Source of the DNA: Pseudarthrobacter sp. NamE5
Lineage (GTDB): Bacteria > Actinomycetota > Actinomycetes > Actinomycetales > Micrococcaceae
Assembly: GCF_005796225.1 (NCBI RefSeq)
Contig: NZ_VAHO01000009.1
Span: forward strand, 1-64,000
Length of the DNA stretch: 64,000 bases
Direction: 5' to 3'
Shown here: one piece after another, positions 51,084-59,457 of the stretch
Numbering within the stretch: position 1 is the stretch's first letter
Layout of the letters: each line of letters starts with the position of its first letter
The notes under the pieces: generated by a model
The model's database searches: none
Told to the model about the DNA's origin: nothing
The model's input: only the letters and a program-made list of their open reading frames with translations
Program-made: the position numbers and the translations under genes

Positions 51084-52567
51084 CCGGTTCAACAGTTGCC
51101 GGTGCAGCAGGGCTGGTCCAGGAGGCATTGGAAACCTATGCCGATGATCCGGCAATTGCCGCCGTGCTGCAGGGAATGGCGCGGCGGCTCGCGGAGCCGC
51201 TGCGCATTGCCATCGCCGGCATGGTAAAGGCTGGCAAATCCACGCTGCTGAACGCCATTATCGGCGAGGAGATCGCTCCCACTGATACAGGGGAGTGCAC
51301 CCGGATCATCACCTGGTACCGGCATGGGCATACACCCCGCATTACCCTGTACCCCAAAAACGGCAACCCCCGGACCTTGCCGCTCAAACGCGTGGATGGC
51401 CGCCTGGTGTTCGTGCTCGGCGACATGGCGGCGGCAGACGTGGACCGGTTGGAGGTGGACTGGCCGTCCCCGGCGTTGCGGAACATGATCCTGATCGATA
51501 CTCCCGGCATCGCTTCTCTGTCCCAAGAGGTCTCTGCCCGGTCCACCGCCTTCCTTGCTCCGGCTGATACGCACTCGGAGGCGGACGCCGTCATCTACCT
51601 GATGCGCCACATGCACGCAGCCGACCTCCGGTTCCTCGAATCCTTCCGTGACACCGAAGCTGGACGCTCAGGTACGGTCAACGCAATCGCCGTGCTCTCA
51701 CGGGCGGATGAGATAGGCGGTGGCCGCATCGATTCCCTGCTGTCTGCGGGAGAGATCGCGGACAGATACCGCCGTGACCATAACCTGCGGAGACTCGCCC
51801 TGGGTGTGGTGCCGGTGGCAGGGCTTTTGGCGCAGAGCGCCCGGACCATGCGCCAGCAGGACTTCGAGGCTCTTCAACTGCTTGCCGGTATGGCCCGCGC
51901 AAACCGCGAGAAGGCGCTGCTTTCGGCCGACAGGTTCGTCCGCTCCGCCGGTCCGGAAGGGCTGACGGCGGAAGTCAAAGCGGCCTTGCTCGCGAGGTAT
52001 GGGCTGTTCGGTATCCGGCTGGCTGTGGTCCTGATCCCCAACGGATTCAATGAACCCACCCCGCTGGCCCACGAGCTGGCCAGGCGCAGTGGCCTTGATC
52101 CCTTGCTGGAACTTCTGGGCCGCCAGTTCCAGACGCGTGCAGAAACACTGAAGGCACGGACGGCCCTGGTGGGGGTGGAATCCCTGCTGCGCACTTCGCC
52201 ACGTCCCGGGACCGGGCACCTTGCCGCGGCCCTGGAACGGCTGCAGGCCAACGCCCATGAGTTCCGCGAACTCCGGCTGCTGGCTGCCCTTCGCACCACC
52301 GGCGCGCCGCTCAGCCCCGAACTGGCTGCCGAGGCCGAGGCCCTGATCGGAGGGCGGGGCGCCGCGGCACACGTGCGGTTGGGGCTGGACCGGGACGCGG
52401 CGCCCAACGAGATCGCCGACGAAGCACGCCGCTGCCTGCTCCGGTGGCGCGCCCTGGCGGAGAGCCCGCTGACGGACCGCTCAGCCCTTGACGTCTGCAG
52501 GGTCGTCATCCGCAGTTGCGAAGGCGTGGTGGCCGATTCGTTCGCAAGGCAACGCCAACCCGCCTAG
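51080..52567 (+). CDS. Dynamin-like GTPase, IniC type
   Basis: This 495-residue dynamin-like GTPase lacks the membrane paddle. The G1 loop is GMVKAGKSTLLN (residues about 47-58), G3 is DTPGI, and G4 is probably SRAD. Helical regions follow to the end. It is shorter than its neighbour, as IniC is compared with IniA. Its GTG overlaps the TGA of the upstream gene. It is likely the soluble partner of the membrane-bound dynamin (inference). Confidence 0.87.
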   Translation: MTGSTVAGAAGLVQEALETYADDPAIAAVLQGMARRLAEPLRIAIAGMVKAGKSTLLNAIIGEEIAPTDTGECTRIITWYRHGHTPRITLYPKNGNPRTLPLKRVDGRLVFVLGDMAAADVDRLEVDWPSPALRNMILIDTPGIASLSQEVSARSTAFLAPADTHSEADAVIYLMRHMHAADLRFLESFRDTEAGRSGTVNAIAVLSRADEIGGGRIDSLLSAGEIADRYRRDHNLRRLALGVVPVAGLLAQSARTMRQQDFEALQLLAGMARANREKALLSADRFVRSAGPEGLTAEVKAALLARYGLFGIRLAVVLIPNGFNEPTPLAHELARRSGLDPLLELLGRQFQTRAETLKARTALVGVESLLRTSPRPGTGHLAAALERLQANAHEFRELRLLAALRTTGAPLSPELAAEAEALIGGRGAAAHVRLGLDRDAAPNEIADEARRCLLRWRALAESPLTDRSALDVCRVVIRSCEGVVADSFARQRQPA

Positions 52568-52603
52568 CCCCGGTGCCCGCCAGGGGCGCCAAGAATCCGG
52601 AAT

Positions 52604-52996
52604 CTATTTCAGGCCGTCGGCATCGTGTTCGTCGGTCCCGTGCTTGTCCTTGCCGCCGTCGTCGTCCTTCGCTTTGGCATCAAGCTCATCCTTGAGCTTT
52701 TTCAGCCGTATGGCCTCGGCTTCCTTACGGCGCCGGATTTCAAGGTTGCGAAGAAATTCAGGATCGTCATCGGGGGCAGTGGGACCGCGGTAGTTCTGAC
52801 GCTGCGGTGGAGTGCCCCGCGGCCGGCCAATCAGGAGCCACAGGATAGCGCCGACAACAGGCAGCACGATCATGACCACGATCCAGGCGGGTTTGGAAAT
52901 CCCGCGCGTGAGGCGCCCGTCGGTCCGGATCACGTCCACGAGGCCATACACGAAGATGACGAGGACTGCCACGGCCAAAGCCACACGGAGGAGCAT
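52604..52996 (-). CDS. PLD nuclease N-terminal domain membrane protein
   Basis: This 130-residue protein has two N-terminal transmembrane helices of the PLDc_N type (VALAVAVLVIFVYGLVDVI and ISKPAWIVVMIVLPVVGAIL, then WLLIGRPRG). A charged cytoplasmic tail follows with a Lys/Glu/Arg-rich helix and a His/Asp-rich end. It lacks any phospholipase D catalytic motif. It is divergent from the DUF4229 gene. Function is unknown. Confidence 0.83.
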   Translation of the reverse strand: MLLRVALAVAVLVIFVYGLVDVIRTDGRLTRGISKPAWIVVMIVLPVVGAILWLLIGRPRGTPPQRQNYRGPTAPDDDPEFLRNLEIRRRKEAEAIRLKKLKDELDAKAKDDDGGKDKHGTDEHDADGLK

Positions 52997-53058
52997 GCCA
53001 TTAAGTCTATCGTCAGCGGGCGCAGGGGCCCCGGGCGGGAGGCGGCTAAACTTGAATA

Positions 53059-53370
53059 GTGGCCTTTTTGAAATATTCCCTGATCCGCCTGGCTCTGTTT
53101 GCGCCCCTGTTCGTGCTTTTCACCTTCCTGGGCCTGGGCGCCCTGATGTCCGTGATCTGTGCGGCCCTGATTGCGTTCGCCCTCAGCTACCTGTTCTTCC
53201 AGAAGCAGCGGGATGAAGCAGCGGCCGCCCTGCACCACCGTTTCTCCGGCAAGGCCAAGCCGCTCCGCTCTGCCGGCGAGGTCCAGGATGCGCACGCCGA
53301 GGACGCACTGCTGGACGCCAACCCGGACGTGATCATCAGCAACGACATGAAGGACCGCAAGAGGGCCTGA
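53059..53370 (+). CDS. DUF4229 membrane protein
   Basis: This is a 103-residue protein with two transmembrane helices (YSLIRLALFAPLFVLFTFLG and a second around LIAFALSYLFF) and a hydrophilic tail ending in a charged DMKDRKRA. It matches the small actinobacterial DUF4229 family next to menaquinone genes. The start is GTG 53059, and a TAAACT -10 ends six bases upstream, so the mRNA is probably leaderless. It is convergent with menA. Function is unknown. Confidence 0.85.
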   Translation: MAFLKYSLIRLALFAPLFVLFTFLGLGALMSVICAALIAFALSYLFFQKQRDEAAAALHHRFSGKAKPLRSAGEVQDAHAEDALLDANPDVIISNDMKDRKRA

Positions 53371-53410
53371 ACGCCTCCGTCAACAGTCCCTGTGCGCCCC
53401 GGCAACGCCA

Positions 53411-54292
53411 TCAGAAACCGTGGCTGAGCACCAGTCCCAGTGAAAACAGCAGGCTGTAGCCGAGGTTGATGAGCCCGGTCTGCTTCAGCACCGGGATGAG
53501 GCTCTTGCGCTTGCGCCCGTTGATCATCAGCCATGCAGGCATGAGGCAGGCCGGAATCAGCAGGAGCACAATCAGCATCCACGGCCGGCCGGGGGCCAGG
53601 ACCACCACCAGCAGGATGGCCACCGCCAGCATCAGGACATAGCTTTCCCGGGCATGCTTGTCGCCCAGGCGGACGGCAAGTGTCTTCTTGCCCGCCTGCG
53701 TGTCCGTGGGGATGTCCCGGACGTTGTTGGCCATGAGCAGGGCGGTGGCGATGAGTCCGGTGCCGATGGCGCCAATGATGGCGGGCAGGTTGATTTGTCC
53801 GGCCTGGGTGTAGGTGGTGCCCAGCGTTGCCACCAGCCCGAAGAACACGAACACGAAAACGTCGCCCAGGCCCATGTAGCCGTACGGGTTCTTGCCCCCG
53901 GTGTAGCCCCATGCAGCCATGACGCAGCCCAGTCCCACCAGGATCAGCCACCAGCTCTGGGTGATGATCACCAGGATCAGCCCGAACACCATGGCGGCGG
54001 CGAAGGCGCCGAACGCCGCCCGCTTGACGTGTTCGGGGCTGGCCGCACCGGACCCCACGAGCCGCAGCGGGCCCACGCGGTCGTCGTCAGTGCCGCGGAT
54101 GCCGTCGGAGTAGTCGTTCGCGAAGTTCACGCCCACCTGCAGCAGGAGTGCCACCAGCGCCGCGAGGATGGCGTTGGGCAGAAGGAAGGAATCCATCTCG
54201 TAAGCGGCGGCGGAGCCGATCAGCACCGGCGCAATCGCTGCGGGCAGCGTCCGGAGTCGGGCGCCTTGGATCCATTGTGCGGCTGTAGCCAC
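53411..54292 (-). CDS. menA: 1,4-dihydroxy-2-naphthoate polyprenyltransferase
   Basis: This 293-residue UbiA-family prenyltransferase has about eight to nine transmembrane helices. The prenyl-diphosphate Mg-binding motif reads NFANDYSDGIRGTDDDR. It attaches the isoprenoid tail to dihydroxynaphthoate in menaquinone synthesis. It starts with GTG 54292, with GAGG eight bases upstream. It follows menB and menE in a leftward cluster, though a 69-base spacer separates it from menE. Confidence 0.94.
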   Translation of the reverse strand: MATAAQWIQGARLRTLPAAIAPVLIGSAAAYEMDSFLLPNAILAALVALLLQVGVNFANDYSDGIRGTDDDRVGPLRLVGSGAASPEHVKRAAFGAFAAAMVFGLILVIITQSWWLILVGLGCVMAAWGYTGGKNPYGYMGLGDVFVFVFFGLVATLGTTYTQAGQINLPAIIGAIGTGLIATALLMANNVRDIPTDTQAGKKTLAVRLGDKHARESYVLMLAVAILLVVVLAPGRPWMLIVLLLIPACLMPAWLMINGRKRKSLIPVLKQTGLINLGYSLLFSLGLVLSHGF

Positions 54293-54361
54293 GGTCAGTA
54301 CCTCGCGTGTGGTTGGGGAAGTCGGCAGGAGGGGGACCCTGCCGGGTGGTGCAGGTCTACT

Positions 54362-55582
54362 TTACTTTCCGCCGTGCAGGGCATTGAGCTCGGCGGTCAT
54401 CGCCAGCCGGTCCGGCTTTCCGTTGGGAAGCATCAGCAGGGCGGGTGCCGCGAGGACTGTTTTGGGGGCAAGGATGCCCAGCGTGCGGCGCCATTCCCGT
54501 TCAAGCACGACGGCGGGGTCCCCGCCTTCCGCGTCCCGTCCGGCCCCGGCAAGGGACGCACCGGGGGACGCCGGGAGGGACACTTGCGGGGCCAATGCCA
54601 CGTAAGCCGCCAGGGCCTGGCCCCATTCCGCTGAAGGGACCCCTGCCACGAAAGCTGCCGCGACGGCGTCGGACTTTTCCAGCTCTTCCTGCACGTGTGC
54701 CGCGGATACTTTCAGCCCGCCGGTGATGATCACATCGTCTGCCCTGCCCAGCACGGTGAGCCGGCCGTCGTCGTCAATGCTGCCGATATCGCTGGTGCGG
54801 TACCAGCGCACTCCGTCCTCCTCGAAGAACGTGGCGCCGTCCTGGTCGGGAGCTTCCAGATAGCCGGCGGCGATCGTGTCGCCGCCGAGCAGGATCCGGC
54901 CGTCGTCGGCAACGCGGACCGAGACCCCTTCCAGCGGGTAGCCGTCGTAGATGCACCCGCCGGAGGACTCGGCGGAACCGTAGGTGGTGACCACCCGGAC
55001 GCCGGCGTCGCGGGCTGCTGCCAGCAGGGAAGCCGGGGCGGGCGCACCACCCAGCAGGACGGCATTGAAGCGGCGGAGCACGGCGAGCGTGTCCGGCGAG
55101 GGATCCTCCAAAAGGCGCTGCAGCTGGGTGGGAACCAGGGACGTGAAGCGGATCTTGTCCGTCAGTTCGAGCGCCGCCGCGGTGAAGGCCTCCGGCGTGA
55201 ACCCGCCGGACATGTCCATCACCCAGGGGCGGGTGCCGGCGAACAGCGAACGCCCCAGGACCTGGATCCCGGCGACGTACTGGACGGGCAGGGCCAGGAG
55301 CCACTGCCCCTCACCTTTGAGCGCCAGTGCGGTGGCCATGGAAGAGGCTGCCAGCGACTCCACCGTCAGCACCGTGGCTTTGGGGGTGCCGGTGGAGCCG
55401 GAAGTTCGGACCACGGCCACGGCGTCGTCGCAGCCCGGCGTTTCCAAATGTCCCACTACCAGGGCGCCGTCTTCGCCGATGTAAAGTTCGACGGCAGGGC
55501 CCTCGCCGTGGAGGGCTGCCGCGAGGGCCTTGAGTGCGGGCTCGATGTTAAGGGGGCCGCCGGTGGGCGTTGTGCTGTTCAT
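54362..55582 (-). CDS. menE: o-Succinylbenzoate-CoA ligase
   Basis: This 406-residue AMP-forming ligase is short for the ANL family, as actinobacterial MenE usually is. Motifs are VRTSGSTGTPKATVL (phosphate loop), TYGSAESSGG, YRTSDIGSIDDDGRL with VLGRADDVI, and the C-terminal lysine in LPNGKPDRL. It activates o-succinylbenzoate with CoA for MenB. AGGAG precedes the ATG at 55582, and the gene starts 14 bases after menB. An Ala/Gly-rich insertion lies near residue 355. Confidence 0.93.
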   Translation of the reverse strand: MNSTTPTGGPLNIEPALKALAAALHGEGPAVELYIGEDGALVVGHLETPGCDDAVAVVRTSGSTGTPKATVLTVESLAASSMATALALKGEGQWLLALPVQYVAGIQVLGRSLFAGTRPWVMDMSGGFTPEAFTAAALELTDKIRFTSLVPTQLQRLLEDPSPDTLAVLRRFNAVLLGGAPAPASLLAAARDAGVRVVTTYGSAESSGGCIYDGYPLEGVSVRVADDGRILLGGDTIAAGYLEAPDQDGATFFEEDGVRWYRTSDIGSIDDDGRLTVLGRADDVIITGGLKVSAAHVQEELEKSDAVAAAFVAGVPSAEWGQALAAYVALAPQVSLPASPGASLAGAGRDAEGGDPAVVLEREWRRTLGILAPKTVLAAPALLMLPNGKPDRLAMTAELNALHGGK

Positions 55583-55596
55583 GTGCCGCTCCTGCC

Positions 55597-56550
55597 TTAG
55601 AAGTAATGCGGGAAGCTGGACCAGTCGGGGTCGCGTTTTTGCAGGAAGGCTTCCTTGCCCTCCACCGCCTCGTCCGTCATATACGCCAGCCGGGTGGCTT
55701 CACCGGCGAACACCTGCTGCCCGGCCAGTCCGTCGTCGGCCAGGTTGAAGGCGAACTTCAGCATCCGGATGGCCTGCGGGGACTGCCGGGCGATATCCGC
55801 GGCGTACTCCAGGGCAACCTCCTCGAGGCGTTCGTGCTCCACAGCCTCGTTTACCGCGCCCATCCGGACCATGTCCTCTGCGGAATATTCGCGGGCCAGG
55901 AAGAAGATCTCGCGTGCTGCCTTCTGCCCGATCTGCCGGGCCAGCAGGGCAGAGCCGTAGCCGGCGTCGAAGCTTCCCACGGTGGCGTCCGTCTGCTTGA
56001 ACTTCCCGTGCTGGCGGGAGGCGATGGTGAGGTCCGCCACCACGTGCAGGGAGTGCCCGCCGCCGGCTGCCCAGCCGTTGACGACGGCGATCACCACCTT
56101 GGGCATGGTCCGCATCAGCCGCTGGACTTCCAGGATGTGCAGCCGGCCGGCGCGGACGGGGTCGATGGTTTCCTGGGTGTCGCCGTCGGCATATTTGTAG
56201 CCGTCCCTGCCGCGGATCCGCTGGTCACCGCCGGAGCAGAAGGAATGGCCGCCGTCCTTGGGGGAGGGGCCGTTGCCGGTGAGCAGCACGGTGGCGACGT
56301 CGGGGGACATCCGGGCGTGGTCCATGGCGCGGTACAGCTCATCAACGGTGCCCGGCCGGAAGGCGTTACGGACCTCCGGGCGGTTGAAAGCGATCCGGAC
56401 GGTGGGCAGGTCCCGCACCCATCCGCCGGCGGAATCCCGCTCCACCTGCCGGTGGTAGGTCATGTCCTGGAAGTCCTCAAAGCCGGCCACAACGCGCCAG
56501 CGGGTGGGGTCGAAGACATCGGACACCGGGGCGGGAATCTGTTTGCTCAC
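55597..56550 (-). CDS. menB: 1,4-dihydroxy-2-naphthoyl-CoA synthase
   Basis: This 317-residue crotonase-fold enzyme cyclises o-succinylbenzoyl-CoA. Diagnostic segments are FCSGGDQRIRG, NGWAAGGGHSLHVVADL and TDATVGSFDAGYGS. The N-terminal 40 residues are the extension typical of actinobacterial MenB. GTG 56550 is preceded by TAGACT ending six bases upstream, so the leftward men transcript probably begins at this start codon without a leader. Confidence 0.95.
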   Translation of the reverse strand: MSKQIPAPVSDVFDPTRWRVVAGFEDFQDMTYHRQVERDSAGGWVRDLPTVRIAFNRPEVRNAFRPGTVDELYRAMDHARMSPDVATVLLTGNGPSPKDGGHSFCSGGDQRIRGRDGYKYADGDTQETIDPVRAGRLHILEVQRLMRTMPKVVIAVVNGWAAGGGHSLHVVADLTIASRQHGKFKQTDATVGSFDAGYGSALLARQIGQKAAREIFFLAREYSAEDMVRMGAVNEAVEHERLEEVALEYAADIARQSPQAIRMLKFAFNLADDGLAGQQVFAGEATRLAYMTDEAVEGKEAFLQKRDPDWSSFPHYF

Positions 56551-56572
56551 CGTCCAAGTCTAGTAATCGGGG

Positions 56573-57013
56573 TCAGCTGATGCAGAACTCGTTGCCCTCG
56601 GGGTCCGCCATCGTGTGCCAAAAGTGCGGCCCCTGGTTGGCCGTCCATAGGAAGGTGGCGCCGCGGCCCTCCAGTTCCCGGCGCACGCCATCTTTGTCCC
56701 GGCCGGCCAGGTTCAGGTCCCAGTGCACCCGGTTCTTGACCGTCTTCGCCTCGGGTGCGGTCTGGAAAAGAAGGCGCCGGGCAGGGGTTTTTGTGTCCAG
56801 TTCCTCGGGCGGGCGGATCGCGCAGCCGTCGCGCCACACCAGCTTGCCGTTGTGGGTCATCGTCTGGTCCCCGGTGGCGAAGCCCTGGTCGATCATGGAC
56901 CGGATGAAGCCTTCATCCTGGGGCTCCACCGCCCACCCGAGGGTCTCTGCCCACCAGTCAGCCAGCTGGTGCGGCTCCCTGCAGTCGATCACTATCTGAA
57001 TGTTCAGTCCCAT
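56573..57013 (-). CDS. VOC/glyoxalase family protein
   Basis: This 146-residue protein has the two beta-alpha-beta-beta-beta repeats of the vicinal oxygen chelate fold (MGLNIQIVIDCREPHQLADWW shortened here to NIQIVIDCREPHQLADWW; VHWDLNLAGRDKDG; DPEGNEFCIS at the end). The repeated blocks fit the glyoxalase-like subgroup common in actinobacteria. ATG 57013 lies six bases after a TACCCT -10, again suggesting a leaderless start. The substrate is unknown. Confidence 0.85.
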   Translation of the reverse strand: MGLNIQIVIDCREPHQLADWWAETLGWAVEPQDEGFIRSMIDQGFATGDQTMTHNGKLVWRDGCAIRPPEELDTKTPARRLLFQTAPEAKTVKNRVHWDLNLAGRDKDGVRRELEGRGATFLWTANQGPHFWHTMADPEGNEFCIS

Positions 57014-57102
57014 CCCAGCAGGGTACGGTGACAGGTGCTTCTCCGGTAGGTTCGCCGTGCTGCAATTGCGGACGTCACCGTCTACAACGCGAGAAAGTGC
57101 TC

Positions 57103-57121
57103 TTGACACATTGTCATGACA
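57103..57121 (+). promoter_or_regulatory. Candidate promoter element and palindromic operator of the third importer
   Basis: TTGACA at 57103-57108 is followed by the perfect palindrome TGTCATGACA (57112-57121), similar in form to GntR/FadR-type sites. A convincing -10 at standard spacing is not obvious, so the promoter itself is uncertain. No GntR gene is in the window. Confidence 0.45.
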
Positions 57122-57235
57122 TAAGTCACAGTGATGCGGAAAGGCTTTTCCCTCCGAGGCAGTGCAGCCGCAGGAGGGCACACTTTCAGCAAAGGCCAAC
57201 ACTGGGCCAGGAGCACAGAGAGACAGGACAGAGCA

Positions 57236-58507
57236 TTGTCAGAGAAGACAGCAATCTCCAGCATCAGCCGCCGGCAGTTCGGACTGACGGCATTCGGACT
57301 CTCGGCCCTGGCCGCCGGGCTCACTGCTTGCGGCGGCGGTGGCGGCTCCTCCGAGGGTGGCGCCAAGACGCTGCAGCTGGTCCTCTCCGGTGATACCAAT
57401 CAGGGCGGGGCCTTTGCTGCCGCCGCAAAGAAGTACCAGGAAGCCACCGGCATTACCATTGAGGTGGTGGACGTTCCGACAGCGGACATCACCACCAAAT
57501 TGAAGAATGCTGCCACCGCCAACGACCTCCCGGCCCTGGCACGCGTTACCGGGCTTGACCCGCTCTGGGTCAATCAGCTCCAGGACCTCTCCGACATTGC
57601 CAAGTCGCGGGGCATCGACGAGAACTTCCTCCAGGAATCGCCGGACGGCATCATTCCGGCCATCCCCTCTGACCTCACCGCAGTCGGCCTTTTCATCAAC
57701 AAGAGCCTGTTCGATAAAGCGGGCGTCAGTTTCCCCACCGACATTGACAACACCTGGACCTGGGATGAGTTCGTCACGGCCGTCAACCAGGTCCGGGAGA
57801 AGGCCGGCGCCAAGTACGGCTTCGTGATGGACCGCTCCGGGCACCGGCTGCGCGCCATGATGTATGAGTTCGGCAGCACTGCATTCGCCAAGGAAGGCGA
57901 CAAGTACGCCGGCGACGAGCAAGCCGTGGAGACCCTGGAGTACTTCCAGAAGATCAACGATGACCAGACCATGCCCAAGTCGGTCTGGCTCAGCGGCGAG
58001 GACGGCAACGCGATGTTCAAGAGCGGCCAGGTTGCCGCCTACTTCTCCGGCTCCTGGCAGGTGGCGGATTTCAACAAGAACATCAAGGACTTCGAGTGGC
58101 TCTCCGTGCCGCTGCCCAAGAAGGAAGTTAACGCCACAAACCTTGGCGGCGGCTTCATGATCGCCTTCAAGGACACCGGCGCGGACGAGGAAGCCAAGAA
58201 GTTCATTGACTGGTTCTACGAGGACGCCAACTACACGGAGTTCGCGAAACAGGGCGGCTACCTCCCTGTCAAGGACCTCAAGGTGGAGTACCCCTTCCAG
58301 CAGGCTTCCTTCGAGCTGTACCAGAAGCAGATTGCCGGCAATGAGGCCAGGGGGGACAACGCCATTAAGCGCGTTGTTGCCGAGGCCTACGCTGACACCC
58401 CGTTCTCGGGAGATCCGCTGCGTGAAGAGACCGTCAAGATGCTCTCCGGCAGCCAGGATGCCAAGACCACGGTGGACAACATCGTGAAGCTCTACAACGG
58501 CGCCTGA
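57236..58507 (+). CDS. Sugar ABC transporter substrate-binding lipoprotein (SBP4)
   Basis: This 423-residue family 1 solute-binding lipoprotein has a twin-arginine-like signal (SISRRQFGLTAFG) and a lipobox ending LTAC near residue 31. The TTG at 57236 is chosen because AGGA lies seven bases upstream and the signal peptide then has normal length; a GTG at 57131 would add 35 residues of non-signal sequence. Two permeases and an uncharacterised large protein follow, forming one operon. The substrate is unknown and need not be related to rhamnose. Confidence 0.88.
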   Translation: MSEKTAISSISRRQFGLTAFGLSALAAGLTACGGGGGSSEGGAKTLQLVLSGDTNQGGAFAAAAKKYQEATGITIEVVDVPTADITTKLKNAATANDLPALARVTGLDPLWVNQLQDLSDIAKSRGIDENFLQESPDGIIPAIPSDLTAVGLFINKSLFDKAGVSFPTDIDNTWTWDEFVTAVNQVREKAGAKYGFVMDRSGHRLRAMMYEFGSTAFAKEGDKYAGDEQAVETLEYFQKINDDQTMPKSVWLSGEDGNAMFKSGQVAAYFSGSWQVADFNKNIKDFEWLSVPLPKKEVNATNLGGGFMIAFKDTGADEEAKKFIDWFYEDANYTEFAKQGGYLPVKDLKVEYPFQQASFELYQKQIAGNEARGDNAIKRVVAEAYADTPFSGDPLREETVKMLSGSQDAKTTVDNIVKLYNGA

Positions 58508-58512
58508 TTTCG

Positions 58513-59454
58513 GTGGCCAATCCAACCATGAGCACCACGGCGCCGGCCAGGCCCCAGCCCGGGGCGGTCCGGAGCAAATCACAGCAGCAGCGCCGGAACC
58601 GCTACGTCATTGCCCCGCTGATTCTTCTCGTTGTCAACGTGGTGCTCTTCCTGGTCTTCTTCGTCTGGCCCGGGGCGCTGGGCCTGCTGTACTCCTTTAC
58701 GGATTACCGGGGCGTGGGCAAGCTGAACTTCGTCGGCCTGGCCAATTTCCAGAAGCTTTTTGCGGACAGCACCTTCTACGCCGCGCTGGGCCGGACCTTC
58801 GTATACACGGTGCTCTCCGTACCGCTGGTCTACGTGTGTTCCCTCGGTGTGGCGGCGCTCCTGGTCAGCAAGGCAGTCCGGGGCCGCACGGCCGCCAAGA
58901 TTGTGATCTTCCTTCCCTGGCTTATTTCGCCCATTGTGGTGGGTGTCATCTGGAAGTGGCTGTTCGGCCAGGACTTCGGGTTCGTCAACTTCATCATCTC
59001 CACGCTGGGCGGCGCCCCGGTGCCCTGGTCCAGCAACGGCAACCTGGCGCTCGCAGTGGTCATTTTCGCCTCGGCCTGGGGCGGGACTGCTTTCAACATG
59101 CTGCTGTTCGTCGCCGCCCTCAAAAACATCCCGGAAGCCCTGCTGGAGGCGGCCGAGCTGGACGGCGCCAACGCGTGGCAGCGCTTCCTGAACGTCACGC
59201 TGCCAGGCATCGCGCCGACGTCGTTCATGGTCATCCTGCTCTCCACCATCCATGCCATGAAGGAGTTCGCCATGATCCAGGCGCTGACCAACGGCGGCCC
59301 GGGCACCGAGAACACCCTGATCGTGCAGTACATCTACAAGACCGGCTTCGAGCAGTCCAAGGTGGGCTATGCGAGTGCCGCCTCAATGGTGCTCATGGTG
59401 GTGTTGCTGGCGATTGCCCTCATCCAGCTGCGCTTCAACCGGAAGAAGGCCTGA
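58513..59454 (+). CDS. Sugar ABC transporter permease (MalF-like)
   Basis: This 313-residue CUT1 permease has six transmembrane helices. The EAA loop reads LEAAELDGAN near residues 213-222. It starts with GTG 58513, five bases after SBP4; ATG 58528 is an alternative. A basic tail of about 30 residues precedes the first helix, and its codons contain a G/C hairpin (58543-58572). Confidence 0.92.
   Translation: MANPTMSTTAPARPQPGAVRSKSQQQRRNRYVIAPLILLVVNVVLFLVFFVWPGALGLLYSFTDYRGVGKLNFVGLANFQKLFADSTFYAALGRTFVYTVLSVPLVYVCSLGVAALLVSKAVRGRTAAKIVIFLPWLISPIVVGVIWKWLFGQDFGFVNFIISTLGGAPVPWSSNGNLALAVVIFASAWGGTAFNMLLFVAALKNIPEALLEAAELDGANAWQRFLNVTLPGIAPTSFMVILLSTIHAMKEFAMIQALTNGGPGTENTLIVQYIYKTGFEQSKVGYASAASMVLMVVLLAIALIQLRFNRKKA
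58543..58572 (+). repeat. Inverted repeat inside the start of a permease gene
   Basis: GCCCC (58551-58555) pairs with GGGGC (58561-58565) around AGCCC, extended by outer CCGG arms at 58543-58546 and 58569-58572. It lies 35 to 65 bases after the SBP4 stop codon, like the hairpins in the other two importer operons. Confidence 0.45.
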
Positions 59455-59457
59455 ACC

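Noticed and set aside
52567..52590. Possible bidirectional terminator between the IniC-like and PLDc_N genes
   Set aside because: A seven-pair stem with one G-T pair exists at 52572-52590, but no T run follows in either direction.
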